A stretch of 22,135 nt of DNA from Acanthamoeba lenticulata (lineage: Eukaryota; Discosea; Longamoebia; Acanthamoebidae): positions 1 to 22,135 of the forward strand of contig NAVB01001776.1 of the NCBI GenBank assembly GCA_002179805.1. The letters are read 5' to 3'. Shown here one piece after another: positions 8,256 through 17,208 of this stretch (positions are counted from its first letter, which is position 1; the number at the start of each line of letters is the position of its first letter). Under the pieces are notes generated by a model. That model made no database searches, was not told the DNA's origin, and saw nothing but the letters and a program-made list of their open reading frames with translations. The position numbers were made by a program, and so were the translations under genes.

Positions 8256-9834
8256 TTACTTGTCCGATTGCGAAACGGCGCATTGGAGCTGCTCCTGCTG
8301 GACTAGTTCCAGCGTCTCCAGGTCGAACAGAGGCTTCCGCTTGCGCCCGCTGCGTCTAGGTCCGCTGCTGCTGGGCTCCTCCTTCATCACCATTCCCCCT
8401 CTGGCCACCGCTTCCGTTGCACCGGGCATCTCCCGCTGCTCGGGGGCGCTGGCTCGCCTCCTCTTCCGCCGTTCGCTGTTTGGAGCCGGCGCGGCCGTCC
8501 CATCGTCGCTGCTGGCCGACGCGCTCGGGTCATCGCTGCTGCTGGCCGTGGCGACCGCAGAACGCTTCCTCTTGCCGCCGCTGCCGCTACCGGGGCCGCC
8601 ACCGCTGCGGCCCTTGGCCTTGGCGATGATGACGTCGAGGGGCTCGCACTTCTTGACGCCCAGCTCGTTCAGGATTTCCTCCTTGTCGGGCGTGAGGTAG
8701 TGGGGCACATGCGTCCACCGCTGCCTGACGTTCTGCAGCAAGCAGCCCAGACCAAGGTGCACCAACAAGATGCACAACAGCACGCAACACTTGCGGTTAG
8801 TTTCCAAACTCCATACCCGCCAACGGGGAGGTCGACGGCGCCGTTATGTCGAATCTACCACCGGCCCACCGCAATTGGTAGAATTTGTTCCACTTCAGCG
8901 AATTGATGTTGCAATCTCCCCAATTTGTTGTTTTCTCCAGCAAATGAAAAAGACACACCCCGCTAACCCACATATCCCGAGGACAATAAGCGAGCTGGGC
9001 CCAGCGGCAGATGTAAGAAGAAGGGGATGAAGGCGGAGAAATACGGATCATAAACTTCACCCAAAGGATGGTGAAGAAGATGAAGATGAAAGACAAAAAC
9101 GAGGGTTGGGGACGTAGCGCTACCTTGAGCCAGTTGGCCAATTTCTGGTTCTCGTGCCACTTCTGGGGAACATTGACGTGACCGAAGCGTTGCTTAAAGG
9201 CTTGCAGCTCGCTCATCCGCTTCTCCCATCTCTCCTCGTCGGTGAGGCCGTCGACGCCCACCTGACGCTTGCGCCAGGCCTTGCGATCATCGACGTTGTA
9301 GCTGTAGGTCAGGCGCCGCCGCTTGCTGTTGTTGTTTTTCTTCGACGGATGCTTCCTCTTGGAGCCGCAGTCCGTATCGAGGTCGCCCTCGTCGTCGCCC
9401 TCATCCTCCTCGAGACCTTCCTCTTCTTCGTCTTCTTCTTCGTTTTGGCTGTCGGCCCCATCTCGTTCCTGTTGGCCATCGTCGTCGGGGTCGTTCTCGT
9501 GGTCTTGATCCTCGCCTTCGACGAGATGCGGGGTGCTATCTCGGCGCGAAGAGCTCGGCGACGGCCTGAGCGGCCGCAACCGCGACGTGGAAGAAGATTG
9601 TTGATGTTGTTGGATCGAACCAGCTATGTTGACCGCCGCTGTTGGGCTCGACGTCGCTAAAGAAGAAGAGGAAGAAGAAGATAATGAGATCGAGGGGGGT
9701 GACACAGATGCGAGAACTTGTTGTAGTTCTTGCCACCGCCTCTTCATGTCGGCTATCTGGCGCTCGAGGTCGCTGTCGGGGGCCTGGCCGACACGGAGCG
9801 CGATATGGCCTGCTTCTGCGCTCGGGGCCATCAT
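8256..9834 (-). CDS. Acidic nuclear protein with a single helicase-associated (HA) domain, 395 aa
   Basis: Exons 9834-9124 and 8732-8256 are joined across a 391-nt intron in phase 0. Splicing restores one HA domain (about residues 203-262): WEKRMSELQAFKQRFGHVNV, then PQKWHENQKLANWLK joined to NVRQRWTHVPHYLTPDKEE and ILNELG. In many proteins this small three-helix domain sits beside a helicase core, but none is present here. It is preceded by a Ser-rich segment, a long Glu/Asp tract (about 115-155) and basic clusters (KRKHPSKK, SKRRR). It is followed by KRKR, RRKRRR and RRSGRKRK, so nuclear, nucleic-acid-linked action is inferred. ATG 9834 may be internal: a splice acceptor abuts it and an in-phase exon candidate lies upstream. 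Confidence 0.8.
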
Positions 9835-9889
9835 CTTTGGCGGTGTGGGAACGATCGATCTTTTTCTGGCTCTTTCTGGCCTAAGCTAC

Positions 9890-9964
9890 GAGACCGTCTC
9901 CTTCTTCTTCTTCTTGGCTGCAGGTATCCCGTAATTCCTCGTCCGTGTAACCAGCGTAAAGCTT
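9890..9964 (-). CDS. Possible upstream exon of the HA-domain gene
   Basis: On the minus strand, 9964-9890 follows a CAACAG acceptor and encodes 25 residues (KLYAGYTDEELRDTC, then a Glu run). It ends at a GTAGCT donor. Joining it over a 55-nt intron (9889-9835, ending AAAG) to the ATG at 9834 keeps phase 0. It reads better than chance, but no start codon for a further upstream exon could be fixed. Confidence 0.35.
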
Positions 9965-10547
9965 CTGTTGATGTTGTTGGTCGAGCCGCCAAGACAGGGA
10001 GGCGAAGATGTGGGTTACGTTTATGAGGTACAAGCCACAGACTTGGTTCTTCAGGCCAGATAGGGGCTTTCTTGTATGAGCGACAGGGCCGCTGAAACGA
10101 AGAAGCAACACCGGAAGGAAGGACATGTAGTCCGCGGGGGTAACACCTCAATCGGCCCAACCAGAGGCGGCCAACACGAACAATTCTGAAGCACCACTGG
10201 GTATTTCCCAGCGCCCGACCGCGCGGTGAACATACACCAATAGGACATATACGCGACTTTAACTCCTAAAAATGAGCCAACCGCTTTCCGCCCTCAAAGC
10301 TCGCTTACCGCCGTGGGACATTGGGCCAGTTGAAGCGGCCAACTACGCTCCCTAAAAAGAAACAGGTTGTCTCACGCGAAGAAGAACCACTTCAACTAAC
10401 GGGGACACCCGAACAGCCACAAAAAATACTGGCCCCATATCTCGTCTACGTGTGGCGCCTTGTTGTTCGCCTCATGTCCTGCCTTGATACCCCGCCAAGA
10501 GCCGTCGTCTATGTTCGTGTTCCTGATCTTATATCTGCTGGGCTCGG
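9965..10547. other. Region between HA-domain and CoA-transferase genes
   Basis: Both neighbours are on the minus strand. This stretch probably holds the HA gene's promoter and first exon(s) and the CoA-transferase 3' flank. Frames here (for example plus 10321-10540) lack recognisable features, so none is called. Confidence 0.4.
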
Positions 10548-12636
10548 TCACAGGACGTCGCGGTCGCGCAGTGCGGCGATGGCGGCGTCTCTCAGGCCAA
10601 GGAGCTCGCGCAGAACCTCGTCCGTGTGCTCGCCCAGCGCTGGCGGCGGCTGGCGGCTCTCTGGCGGGGTGCGCGACATGTGGATGGGGCTATTCATGAG
10701 CGGCACGGGCGACGCGGCACCTGCGTATGTGTGAGTGTGTGTGTGGCGCACGCGTGGGTCACGAGGTGAGGGCCGTTGGTCCAAGCATGTTCGTCTCGCG
10801 CAAACGTACTCGAGGCGGGATGGTCGAGCTCGAGGAACATGTTGCGGTGGTGCAGCTGCGGGTCGGCAAAGGCCTGCGCGATGTCGTTGACGAAGCCGCA
10901 GGGCACGTTCACGGCGGTGAGGCGGTCAACCCACTCCTTCTGCGTTCGTCGCCGGGTGAGCTCTGTGATTTCGTCCGCCAGCGCCTTTCGGTTCTCGACT
11001 CGCCTGGGTGTGTCCCAGCACAGCGCAGCGCAGCAAAGGTCACGGGGCGCCGCGTTGGGACAAAATCTGGGAGGCAGGGCCTGAAGGACTTACTTGGCGT
11101 TGGTGACGAAGCGCGGGTCGTCGGCGAGTTCGGGCCTGTCCGCCGCTTTGCAGAACTTGGCAAACTGGGCGTCGTTGCCCACGGCCAGAATGAAAAAGCC
11201 ATCGGACGCCTCGAACGACTGGTAGGGCGCGATGTTCGGGTGGTGGTTGCCCAGACGCTGCGGCGCCTTGCCGGACACCAGGTAGTTGCTGGCCTGTGTG
11301 TTGGTTTGGTGAGCCACAAAAGGGCCCGACACGTCAGCAAAAATAAAATAAATAAAAATATAACATAAAATAATAAATAACAGCACCTGGTTGGCGAGGA
11401 AGGCCACCGACACGTCAAACAGGGCGAGGTCAATGTGTTGCCCCTCGCGCCTGCCCGCAGGCTGCGCGTCGCGCTCAAGCAGGGCGGCGAGGATGGCCGA
11501 CGTCGAGTAAAGTCCTGCGTGTGGCCACCGGTCAGCGCCAAACGAAGAACCAGAAAGAGGACGAATACGCGCATTACCGGTCATGACGTCCACGATGGCC
11601 ACGCCCACCTTCATCGGGTGGCCCTGCGGGTCGCCTGTAATCGACATCAGGCCCGACATACCCTGCACCACCATGGTTACCATCGCCATCAGGGCCACGC
11701 AAAGCATGCATGTGGAGCGGTATCCGACACCTGCAGCATAAAGTCATAGCCGGCCTGGTCCTTCCGCGGCCCGCTCTGGCCGAACCCAGTGATCGAGCAG
11801 TACACGATGCTGGGATTGACCCGCTTGATCGACTCGTAGTCGAGGCCGTACTTGGCGAGGCCGCCCACCTTGAAGTTCTCGACCAGCACATCGCAGCGGG
11901 CGGCGAGCTTGCGGATGAGCTGGTGCGCACGGGGGACGAGATCATCATGCAATGAGCCCAGACCGAGCCATGATGCGCCAAAGACAAAGAACCGGTTTCG
12001 CGTATTGCGGCATGTACCTCTTGGCCTTCGGGGCGGGTGATGTCGCACGTGATGGCGCGCTTGCCCCGATTGGCCGACAGGAAGTAGGCGGACTGCTGGG
12101 TGTCCTTGCCCTCCTTGTCCTTGATGAAGGGCGGGCCCCAGCCGCGGGTGTCGTCGCCCTGCTGCGGCCGTTCGACCTTGATCACGTCCGCCCCGAGATC
12201 AGCCAGCGTCTGCGTCGCCCAAGGACCTGCAGACCCACGCAGCACCATCGTGCGCTGCGGGCATCAGAGCGTGGTCTTGGCCTTCTTCTTCCCGTTCCAT
12301 CCATGTGCCACGGAGGGCGGAGCAACGACCTGCGAGCACGCGCGACAGGTCGAGCACACGGATGTGGGAGAGAGCGCCTCGACGCGCGGCGCCGCCGTTC
12401 TCTTGACCGGCCTCTGACGAGCTCAGGCGATGCCCCAACTAAGTGCGCACCAGCGTGAGTTGACGCGTCGGAGTCTTCGCGGTGCAGAAGAGGGGGGGGG
12501 GGAGTTCCGGAGCGGTGGTTCAGCAACATACTGCCAAGTGCGGACGCGCACGAAGGGGGTCGACGGAGCACACGATCCACGTGTTTAGAAGTCGTGAGCT
12601 TCGTCGGCACGCTGCACCGCACCCCAAGCGCAACAT
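10548..12636 (-). CDS. SUGCT: Class III (CaiB/BaiF) CoA-transferase, SUGCT-like, mitochondrial, 9 exons, 463 aa
   Basis: Exons 12636-12532, 12438-12330, 12226-12018, 11919-11731, 11662-11578, 11514-11387, 11293-11094, 11003-10810 and 10720-10548 all join in phase over GT-AG introns of 63-103 nt. Exon 1 encodes an Arg/Ser-rich mitochondrial presequence ([17 protein letters not shown]). The enzyme begins [19 protein letters not shown] and continues [11 protein letters not shown] and RGWGPPF. It then shows [64 protein letters not shown] and [11 protein letters not shown]. The Asp at about residue 229 in VDVMTG matches the catalytic Asp of formyl-CoA transferase that carries CoA or the acyl group as a mixed anhydride. 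Human SUGCT (about 445 aa) moves CoA from succinyl-CoA to glutarate or hydroxymethylglutarate; the exact substrate here is inferred. A poly-G run at about 12491 lies in intron 1; the intron near 11294-11386 is very A/T-rich. Confidence 0.93.
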
Positions 12637-12765
12637 GTTGTGTTTGATTGGAACAGAAGGAAAACACGAGGAAAATGCTGCTTGGCCTCAACTTTACTGA
12701 CGCCAGGGGCTATTTACAGCGAACGATCGTCCAACTGGACCAACACATTTTGGTTGCTGACAGGT

Positions 12766-12927
12766 CTACTGAAGTGTGCAGGAGGGCAAAGTGCTGGGGG
12801 CGCGTTGGTCTGGCGCACAAGTGCACTGGTCGGCAGGAGGTATGTTTCGCATGACTGAGTCGACGTGCTTCCCGCAACCTTGCCAGGTGGCCTTCCCGCA
12901 GCTCTGGCACTTGACTTGGTAGCACAT
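12766..12927 (-). CDS. Small Cys-rich conserved protein, 53 aa (paralog 1)
   Basis: Minus-strand ATG 12927-12925 to TAG 12768-12766. It starts MCYQVKCQSCGKATWQGCGK, continues HVDSVMRNIPPADQCTCAPD and ends QRAPSTLPSCTLQ. It matches the plus-strand 45-aa protein at 13081 almost residue for residue over the first 42 positions, with conserved CxxC, TWxGCGKHVDSVM and CxCAPDQR. I recall similar very short uncharacterised proteins (MCxxVxCxxCGKxTWxGCGxH) in fungi and plants. The paired cysteines plus His suggest a single zinc-binding site, which is inference. The C-terminal 11 residues are unlike the paralog and may be variable. The CoA-transferase gene begins about 130 bp downstream on the same strand. 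Confidence 0.75.
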   Translation of the reverse strand: MCYQVKCQSCGKATWQGCGKHVDSVMRNIPPADQCTCAPDQRAPSTLPSCTLQ

Positions 12928-13021
12928 CGTTCGTTATGCCCGGTCGGGCACCGGTTGACGTCTCTGATGTCTTTCCGCCGGCTGCGCTTTTCCTTGCGGG
13001 GACTTGTACGGAAAACGGCAA

Positions 13022-13030
13022 CTTTAAAAG
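13022..13030. promoter_or_regulatory. TATA-like element in the shared promoter of the small Cys-rich pair
   Basis: CTTTAAAAG lies 51 bp upstream of the plus-strand ATG at 13081 and about 95 bp upstream of the minus-strand ATG at 12927. It reads TTTAAAAG on plus and CTTTTAAAG on minus, so it could serve either gene. The assignment is from position and sequence only. Confidence 0.3.
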
Positions 13031-13080
13031 AAAACTAAACGCCCGCCAAAACAGTAAACCAAAACAACAACTCGCTAAGC

Positions 13081-13218
13081 ATGTGCTTCAAGGTCAAGTG
13101 CCTCAACTGCGGCAAGTGGACGTGGAAGGGCTGCGGCAAGCACGTGGACTCCGTGATGAGCACCATCCCCGCCGAGGAACAGTGCCACTGCGCGCCCGAC
13201 CAGAGGAAGCCGGAGTGA
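13081..13218 (+). CDS. Small Cys-rich conserved protein, 45 aa (paralog 2)
   Basis: ATG 13081 to TGA 13216-13218, no intron. It starts MCFKVKCLNCGKWTWKGCGK, continues HVDSVMSTIPAEEQCHCAPD and ends QRKPE. The Cys pattern is C2, C7, C10, C18, C35, C37 with His21, probably one zinc site. Strong G/C at third codon positions and near identity to the divergent paralog at 12766-12927, with differences at tolerated sites, show that both are genes rather than chance frames. AATAAA at 13262 gives a sensible 3' end. The function of the family is unknown to me. Confidence 0.85.
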   Translation: MCFKVKCLNCGKWTWKGCGKHVDSVMSTIPAEEQCHCAPDQRKPE

Positions 13219-13261
13219 CCTTCCTTCTCTTCGCTATGCATCAGAGAGGGCAATTGCCGAG

Positions 13262-13267
13262 AATAAA
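13262..13267 (+). promoter_or_regulatory. Candidate polyadenylation signal AATAAA
   Basis: AATAAA occurs 44 nt after the stop of the 45-aa Cys-rich gene. The rest of 13268-13518 is flank and leader of the GOLD gene, with CAACAACTCAACAACTCAAC just before its start. Confidence 0.4.
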
Positions 13268-13518
13268 AGGACGCAGAGGGGAGCCTTTCTTGTGCTCAAG
13301 TGCACTCAATGTCTGCGGGCAGCAAGAGCTTCGTCCGCACCTTTTTTTCGGCGTGGTGGCAAGTCAGCTAAAATTTCTTGGAGATCGCCAAAGTGGTGAG
13401 CTGGCGGTTGGCAGGCCCACCAGCAGCGGCTCATCAATCTTTTTGCCATCTGCTGTCTCCGTGACCCTCAATCAACAACTCAACAACTCAACTCCCTTTC
13501 TCGCCAAAACCAACCACC

Positions 13519-15481
13519 ATGGCCGAAGCAGGCGTCGATGTCAATGAGCTCGTTCCAATCACTCGCGAGGTAATTCTGCGTTGAGATTCATCGTTGGCCA
13601 TCATCCCTTACCACCACTTGCCCTCAATTGACGGCAATTTGTATGTTGTCTGCCTAGATTTTGCGCAAATACTACGAAAGCTACCCGGCCGATCCTCCTT
13701 CTGATGAACTGAAGACTTTGCGTGACGAAGTTCAAGAGGCGGCACACAAGGTACAAGAATTCTCTTCGAGGGTTTCGGCGCCAGTTTTAGCCGCTCAGAT
13801 TGCCACCCACAGATTGGCCTCCAATTGCCCCAAAAATGGAACCACGAAGGTGAGTCCCACGTGGACGTCCGTGGTGAAGACGGTATGTCCTGCCAGACAA
13901 CTCTCGACGTGCCTGTCAGGGCCAACCCACATTCAACGTCTCCTTTGCTCTTTCACAGATTTGAACCGCGCGGTTCTGGACAAGTACCTCCTGACCGTTC
14001 CGCACAAGATGGACGAGAACATCTGGCGATCACGGCAACAGTTGGAGGAGATCCTTCACCTGCTCGAGCCCGCCCAGCTCAAGGACATCGAGGTGCGTCC
14101 CGCCTCACGGCGCTCTACTCAGCCCTCTTCGTCCTCGGCCTCATGTTGCTACCGTCTCGTTTCGTAAGGCCACCGTCAAGGATGCCTCGGGCGTGTCGTT
14201 CGATGAGTGGAGCGCCGTCGTGGAGAGCATCCGCAGCAAGACCAACGCGGCCTTTGAACGCTTGCAAGAGTTCCAGAAGGGCGGCATGAAGAAGGTGCAG
14301 CACATCATCTCCACCTTCCTGCCAAACGACTTCCGCATGTCCATCGTCAAGGCCCAGCAGGTTGTTCCCCTACTCATTTTTTTTAATTTTTAATTTTTTT
14401 CTTTTATTTTCATAATCTACAGCTACCATGATCTCATCAATTAATCTCTATCGCTTTACAGGAACGAAGCGAGGCCAAGCGCGAGGAGATGGTGCAGGCA
14501 TTGATAAACTCGGGCGGCTCTATCAAGGACAAGTACGACCTCTACTGGAAGCTGCAGCTGGAGAGGCGCCAGACGCTGGTGCACATTGGCAACGCCACGG
14601 GCGCCTACAAGGCCATCATCAAGTATGTCGGCGGCGTGCCGCAGGTGCTGCTCGACTTCATCAAGACTGTCAACGACACGGCGGGCCCCATGGAGGAGCT
14701 CCGACTTCGCTTCGGACCCAAGTCCTACTTCCTTACCGAGTACATCAACGCGACTTTCCTCTACTTGGCCGCTCTCTTCTACCAGCTCTCCTCTTCTTCA
14801 GCTTCTACGTCGTCGTTGTTGACGACCGACGGCGAACTGGTCAAGGCGATGAAGTTGGTGGAGCGCCTCGTTGAGACCTACAAGCGCGAGGCTGAGGCCT
14901 ATCTGGACCAGCAGTTGAAGATTTTGGAGAACTCTCCCTTCTTCGTTACCAAGGACCAGGTGGGCGGCCTCAGCGGGCCCGGCGAGGAGAAGGAGGTGCT
15001 CGTGGCGCGTCTTCACGAGGAGCGCGTCTCGGTCGAGGCTGGGGACGAGATCACGTGGGAGTTCCTCACCAAGAACAAGGATATCGACTTCTACGTCACC
15101 TTCACCAAGGAGGGTGCCAGCGTCGAGCAGACGGTCAGGCCCAAGGAAAGGTTCGACGCGCACGTGAGCAAAGTCACTGGTAAGTTCTCCTTCAGCTTCA
15201 CACCTTCTTGATCTTTAGGACAAACAATTTTTTGATTTTTTGATTTTTTTTTTGAATTTTGTGACCTAACCGTTTCGTCTTCAGGGAGCCACGGCAGCGC
15301 AGTGGCGGGAACGTACAAGCTGGTTTGGGACAACTCGTACTCGTGGTTGACCAAGAAGCAGCTTGTGTACAAGGTCTACAAGAAGAGTGACTCGGCTGTG
15401 GATGAGAAGGAGCTCGAGAACCAAATGCACGAGATCGAGGAGGACGAGAAGAACATTGAAAAGGAGATCTTGCGCCAGTAA
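13519..15481 (+). CDS. GOLD-domain protein with a long helical N-terminal region, 7 exons, 473 aa
   Basis: Exons 13519-13569, 13658-13750, 13813-13849, 13959-14092, 14169-14360, 14462-15179 and 15285-15481 join in phase (introns 62-109 nt). The ATG has a good context (ACCACCATGG). Residues 1 to about 340 are almost all helical, with charged repeats (for example LQEFQKGGMKKVQHIIS) and no family I can name. Residues about 355-450 form a GOLD beta-sandwich: VSVEAGDEITWEFLTKNKDI, DFYVTFTKEG, AVAGTYKLVWDNSYSW, LTKKQLVYKVY. A charged helix ends the protein (ENQMHEIEEDEKNIEKEI). GOLD domains occur in p24, SEC14-like and Golgi adaptor proteins and mediate protein or lipid contacts. There is no signal peptide or membrane segment, so cytosolic action on Golgi or endosomal membranes is inferred. 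A Ser-rich insert (LSSSSASTSSL, about 278-288) may hide a further intron. Confidence 0.88.
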
Positions 15482-15649
15482 GCCCATCCTCGATGATCCC
15501 CAACAACGCACAGTCGTCGTTGTCATCGAGCCGCAGGCGGAGGAGCGATCACAACAGCTCCTCCAAGGCAGGCCACCTCCAGGCCTTCTTGTTAATACAC
15601 CTTTTCTTTTTCTAAAGTACAAAATTATTTGGTAATTCTTTTGGCACAT

Positions 15650-16690
15650 TTATTTATGCGAGTGAGATGTGGTGTTGGCCATCCAGAGGTGGCAGAGCTC
15701 CTCTGTCACCAAGTGGCCTACCAGCCGGCGCACCACCGTGTGGTTTGCTTGTGCCCGCACAGTGCATGGCGTGAACTCGCCCAGTTGGCTCTCGACTTCG
15801 TGGCCCCACCAGTGCCAGCCCAGGGCGTTAGCCTGCTCGAACTGGTAGTCTTGCTTTCCGCTCAAGATGGCCGCGCCCAAGCTGACCTCGTCCCAGTCGG
15901 GCATGTAGAATGAACTGCTAGGGAGGCGGTGGAGCAGACCAGGGTGCTCTTGATGCAGGACGCGGGGGTAGTAGGTGGAGTGATGGCTCCACATATCGTC
16001 GTTGAAATCGTGGTAGCCGCGCTTCCACAGGGCGATGAACTTGGAGAACGGCCGCGCCATGATCACGGCATTGCCGTATGAATAGGAGCCGTCTCTCTCG
16101 GCGGCGAGGACGGCATCCTGCTCCGGGTGAAGCCGCAAGTGATCGTTCACCCTCGACAGAAAGTCGTGAAAGACCAGCACGTCACCGTCCAGGTATACTC
16201 CGCCGTGGTTGTAAATCGCGTCTAGTCGAATGACGTCGGTCTTGTGGGCCATCACTTCGACCCGATGGCCGTAAACCGAAGTGACGGGATCGTGCTCGAT
16301 CACTTGAACGAGGTGGCCATGAGCCTTCCAGAAGTGGTCCCACCAGAAGCCGACTGGCAGGCGACCTACTTCAGTGTGGAACATGATGCGTTCTGGGCGA
16401 AGGCTGGTGACGGCGGACGTCATGCTGAGCCACTTGAGGAAGGAGATTTCAACAGGCCCATAAGGTGGTTGGGCATAGACCCAGTGGAGCAGCCGCGGCA
16501 GCGGATCGTACTGTGGCGGAAGCGTGATGCATGCTACAGACGGCCCCAAAGGAGGAAGCGACGCCTGTGGCGGAAACAAGGACAGAGGGGACCACGACGA
16601 AAGGCTCATGATCCACACGGCCGCACTGACCGCAGAGATGAACAGCAAGAAGAGGTAGGGCAAGCTGCAGGGTTCGCTTGATCGTGGCAT
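15650..16690 (-). CDS. Type II membrane DxD glycosyltransferase (Gly_transf_sug/GT32-like), 346 aa, intronless
   Basis: The frame is open up to ATG 16813, but ATG 16690 is preferred. It places a short basic cytosolic tail (MPRSSEPCS) before a membrane anchor (LPYLFLLFISAVSAAVWIM, residues 10-28), as in Golgi transferases. The catalytic part includes VIRLDAIYNHGGVYLDGDVL, the family DxD block (Asp168 and Asp170) that binds metal and nucleotide sugar. It also has ERIMFHTEVG and a late aromatic/His-rich block (ALGWHWWGHEVE) resembling the C-terminal WxH region of these enzymes. It probably transfers a sugar to a protein or lipid in the Golgi lumen; donor and acceptor are unknown. Its stop is about 170 bp from the GOLD gene's stop (convergent). 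Confidence 0.85.
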   Translation of the reverse strand: MPRSSEPCSLPYLFLLFISAVSAAVWIMSLSSWSPLSLFPPQASLPPLGPSVACITLPPQYDPLPRLLHWVYAQPPYGPVEISFLKWLSMTSAVTSLRPERIMFHTEVGRLPVGFWWDHFWKAHGHLVQVIEHDPVTSVYGHRVEVMAHKTDVIRLDAIYNHGGVYLDGDVLVFHDFLSRVNDHLRLHPEQDAVLAAERDGSYSYGNAVIMARPFSKFIALWKRGYHDFNDDMWSHHSTYYPRVLHQEHPGLLHRLPSSSFYMPDWDEVSLGAAILSGKQDYQFEQANALGWHWWGHEVESQLGEFTPCTVRAQANHTVVRRLVGHLVTEELCHLWMANTTSHSHK

Positions 16691-17208
16691 GGTGGAGGGC
16701 GGAAAGAAAAAGTGAATCATGCACCCAGCAAGGGCCCAGGATAACCCTACGCGTGTAGGAGTGTGAGTGAAGTGACTCTGTGAAAAGTCGCCATGCAAAC
16801 ACGCCGGAAACATTGAGAATGGAATGCCCCAGGTGTTGTTCGACGGCGAAGCCTGTGAATTTTCCGCTTATCAGGCGAAACCAGCCAATGCAGGTGGCTT
16901 GTCATCAGTCAAGCCTATGGGCAAAATGGGCTCAGTGTCGGGTCTTAATGCGTCCACCGCCTTGATGACATGTATGCGATTGCACTGTGGACCGAAATCA
17001 AGAGCTACGGCTGAGCCGGAGGTGTGGGAAGCAGAGCACACGCATACCAAAAGCCAGGACAAAAAGAACCGACACGGCGGATCCCCGCCTTTTCATGAAG
17101 AAAATGATTGTGTCGACCGCGAAAATGTGCGAAGAAAAAAATTGCTTCTGTTAACTACCTCGGCCTGCATTTTTATTGCGCTCAACAACAGCAAACCGGA
17201 GCACAACC
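16691..17208. other. Divergent promoter region
   Basis: It lies between the minus-strand glycosyltransferase and the plus-strand DUF4246-like gene. Open frames exist on both strands (for example plus 16824-17249 and minus 16871-17062), but they lack family features and overlap the neighbouring starts. No gene is called. Confidence 0.5.

Noticed and set aside
8260..8700. 146-codon plus-strand frame opposite the HA-domain gene
   Set aside because: Ser/Leu/Pro-rich antisense of a Ser/Lys/Arg-rich coding exon, as expected for a shadow.
10321..10734. 137-codon plus-strand frame
   Set aside because: It starts at TTG, has no recognisable domain, and its second half is antisense to the last CoA-transferase exon.
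12490..12502. Poly-G run considered as a frameshift in the CoA-transferase
   Set aside because: It lies in intron 1 of the in-phase model, so it does not affect the protein.
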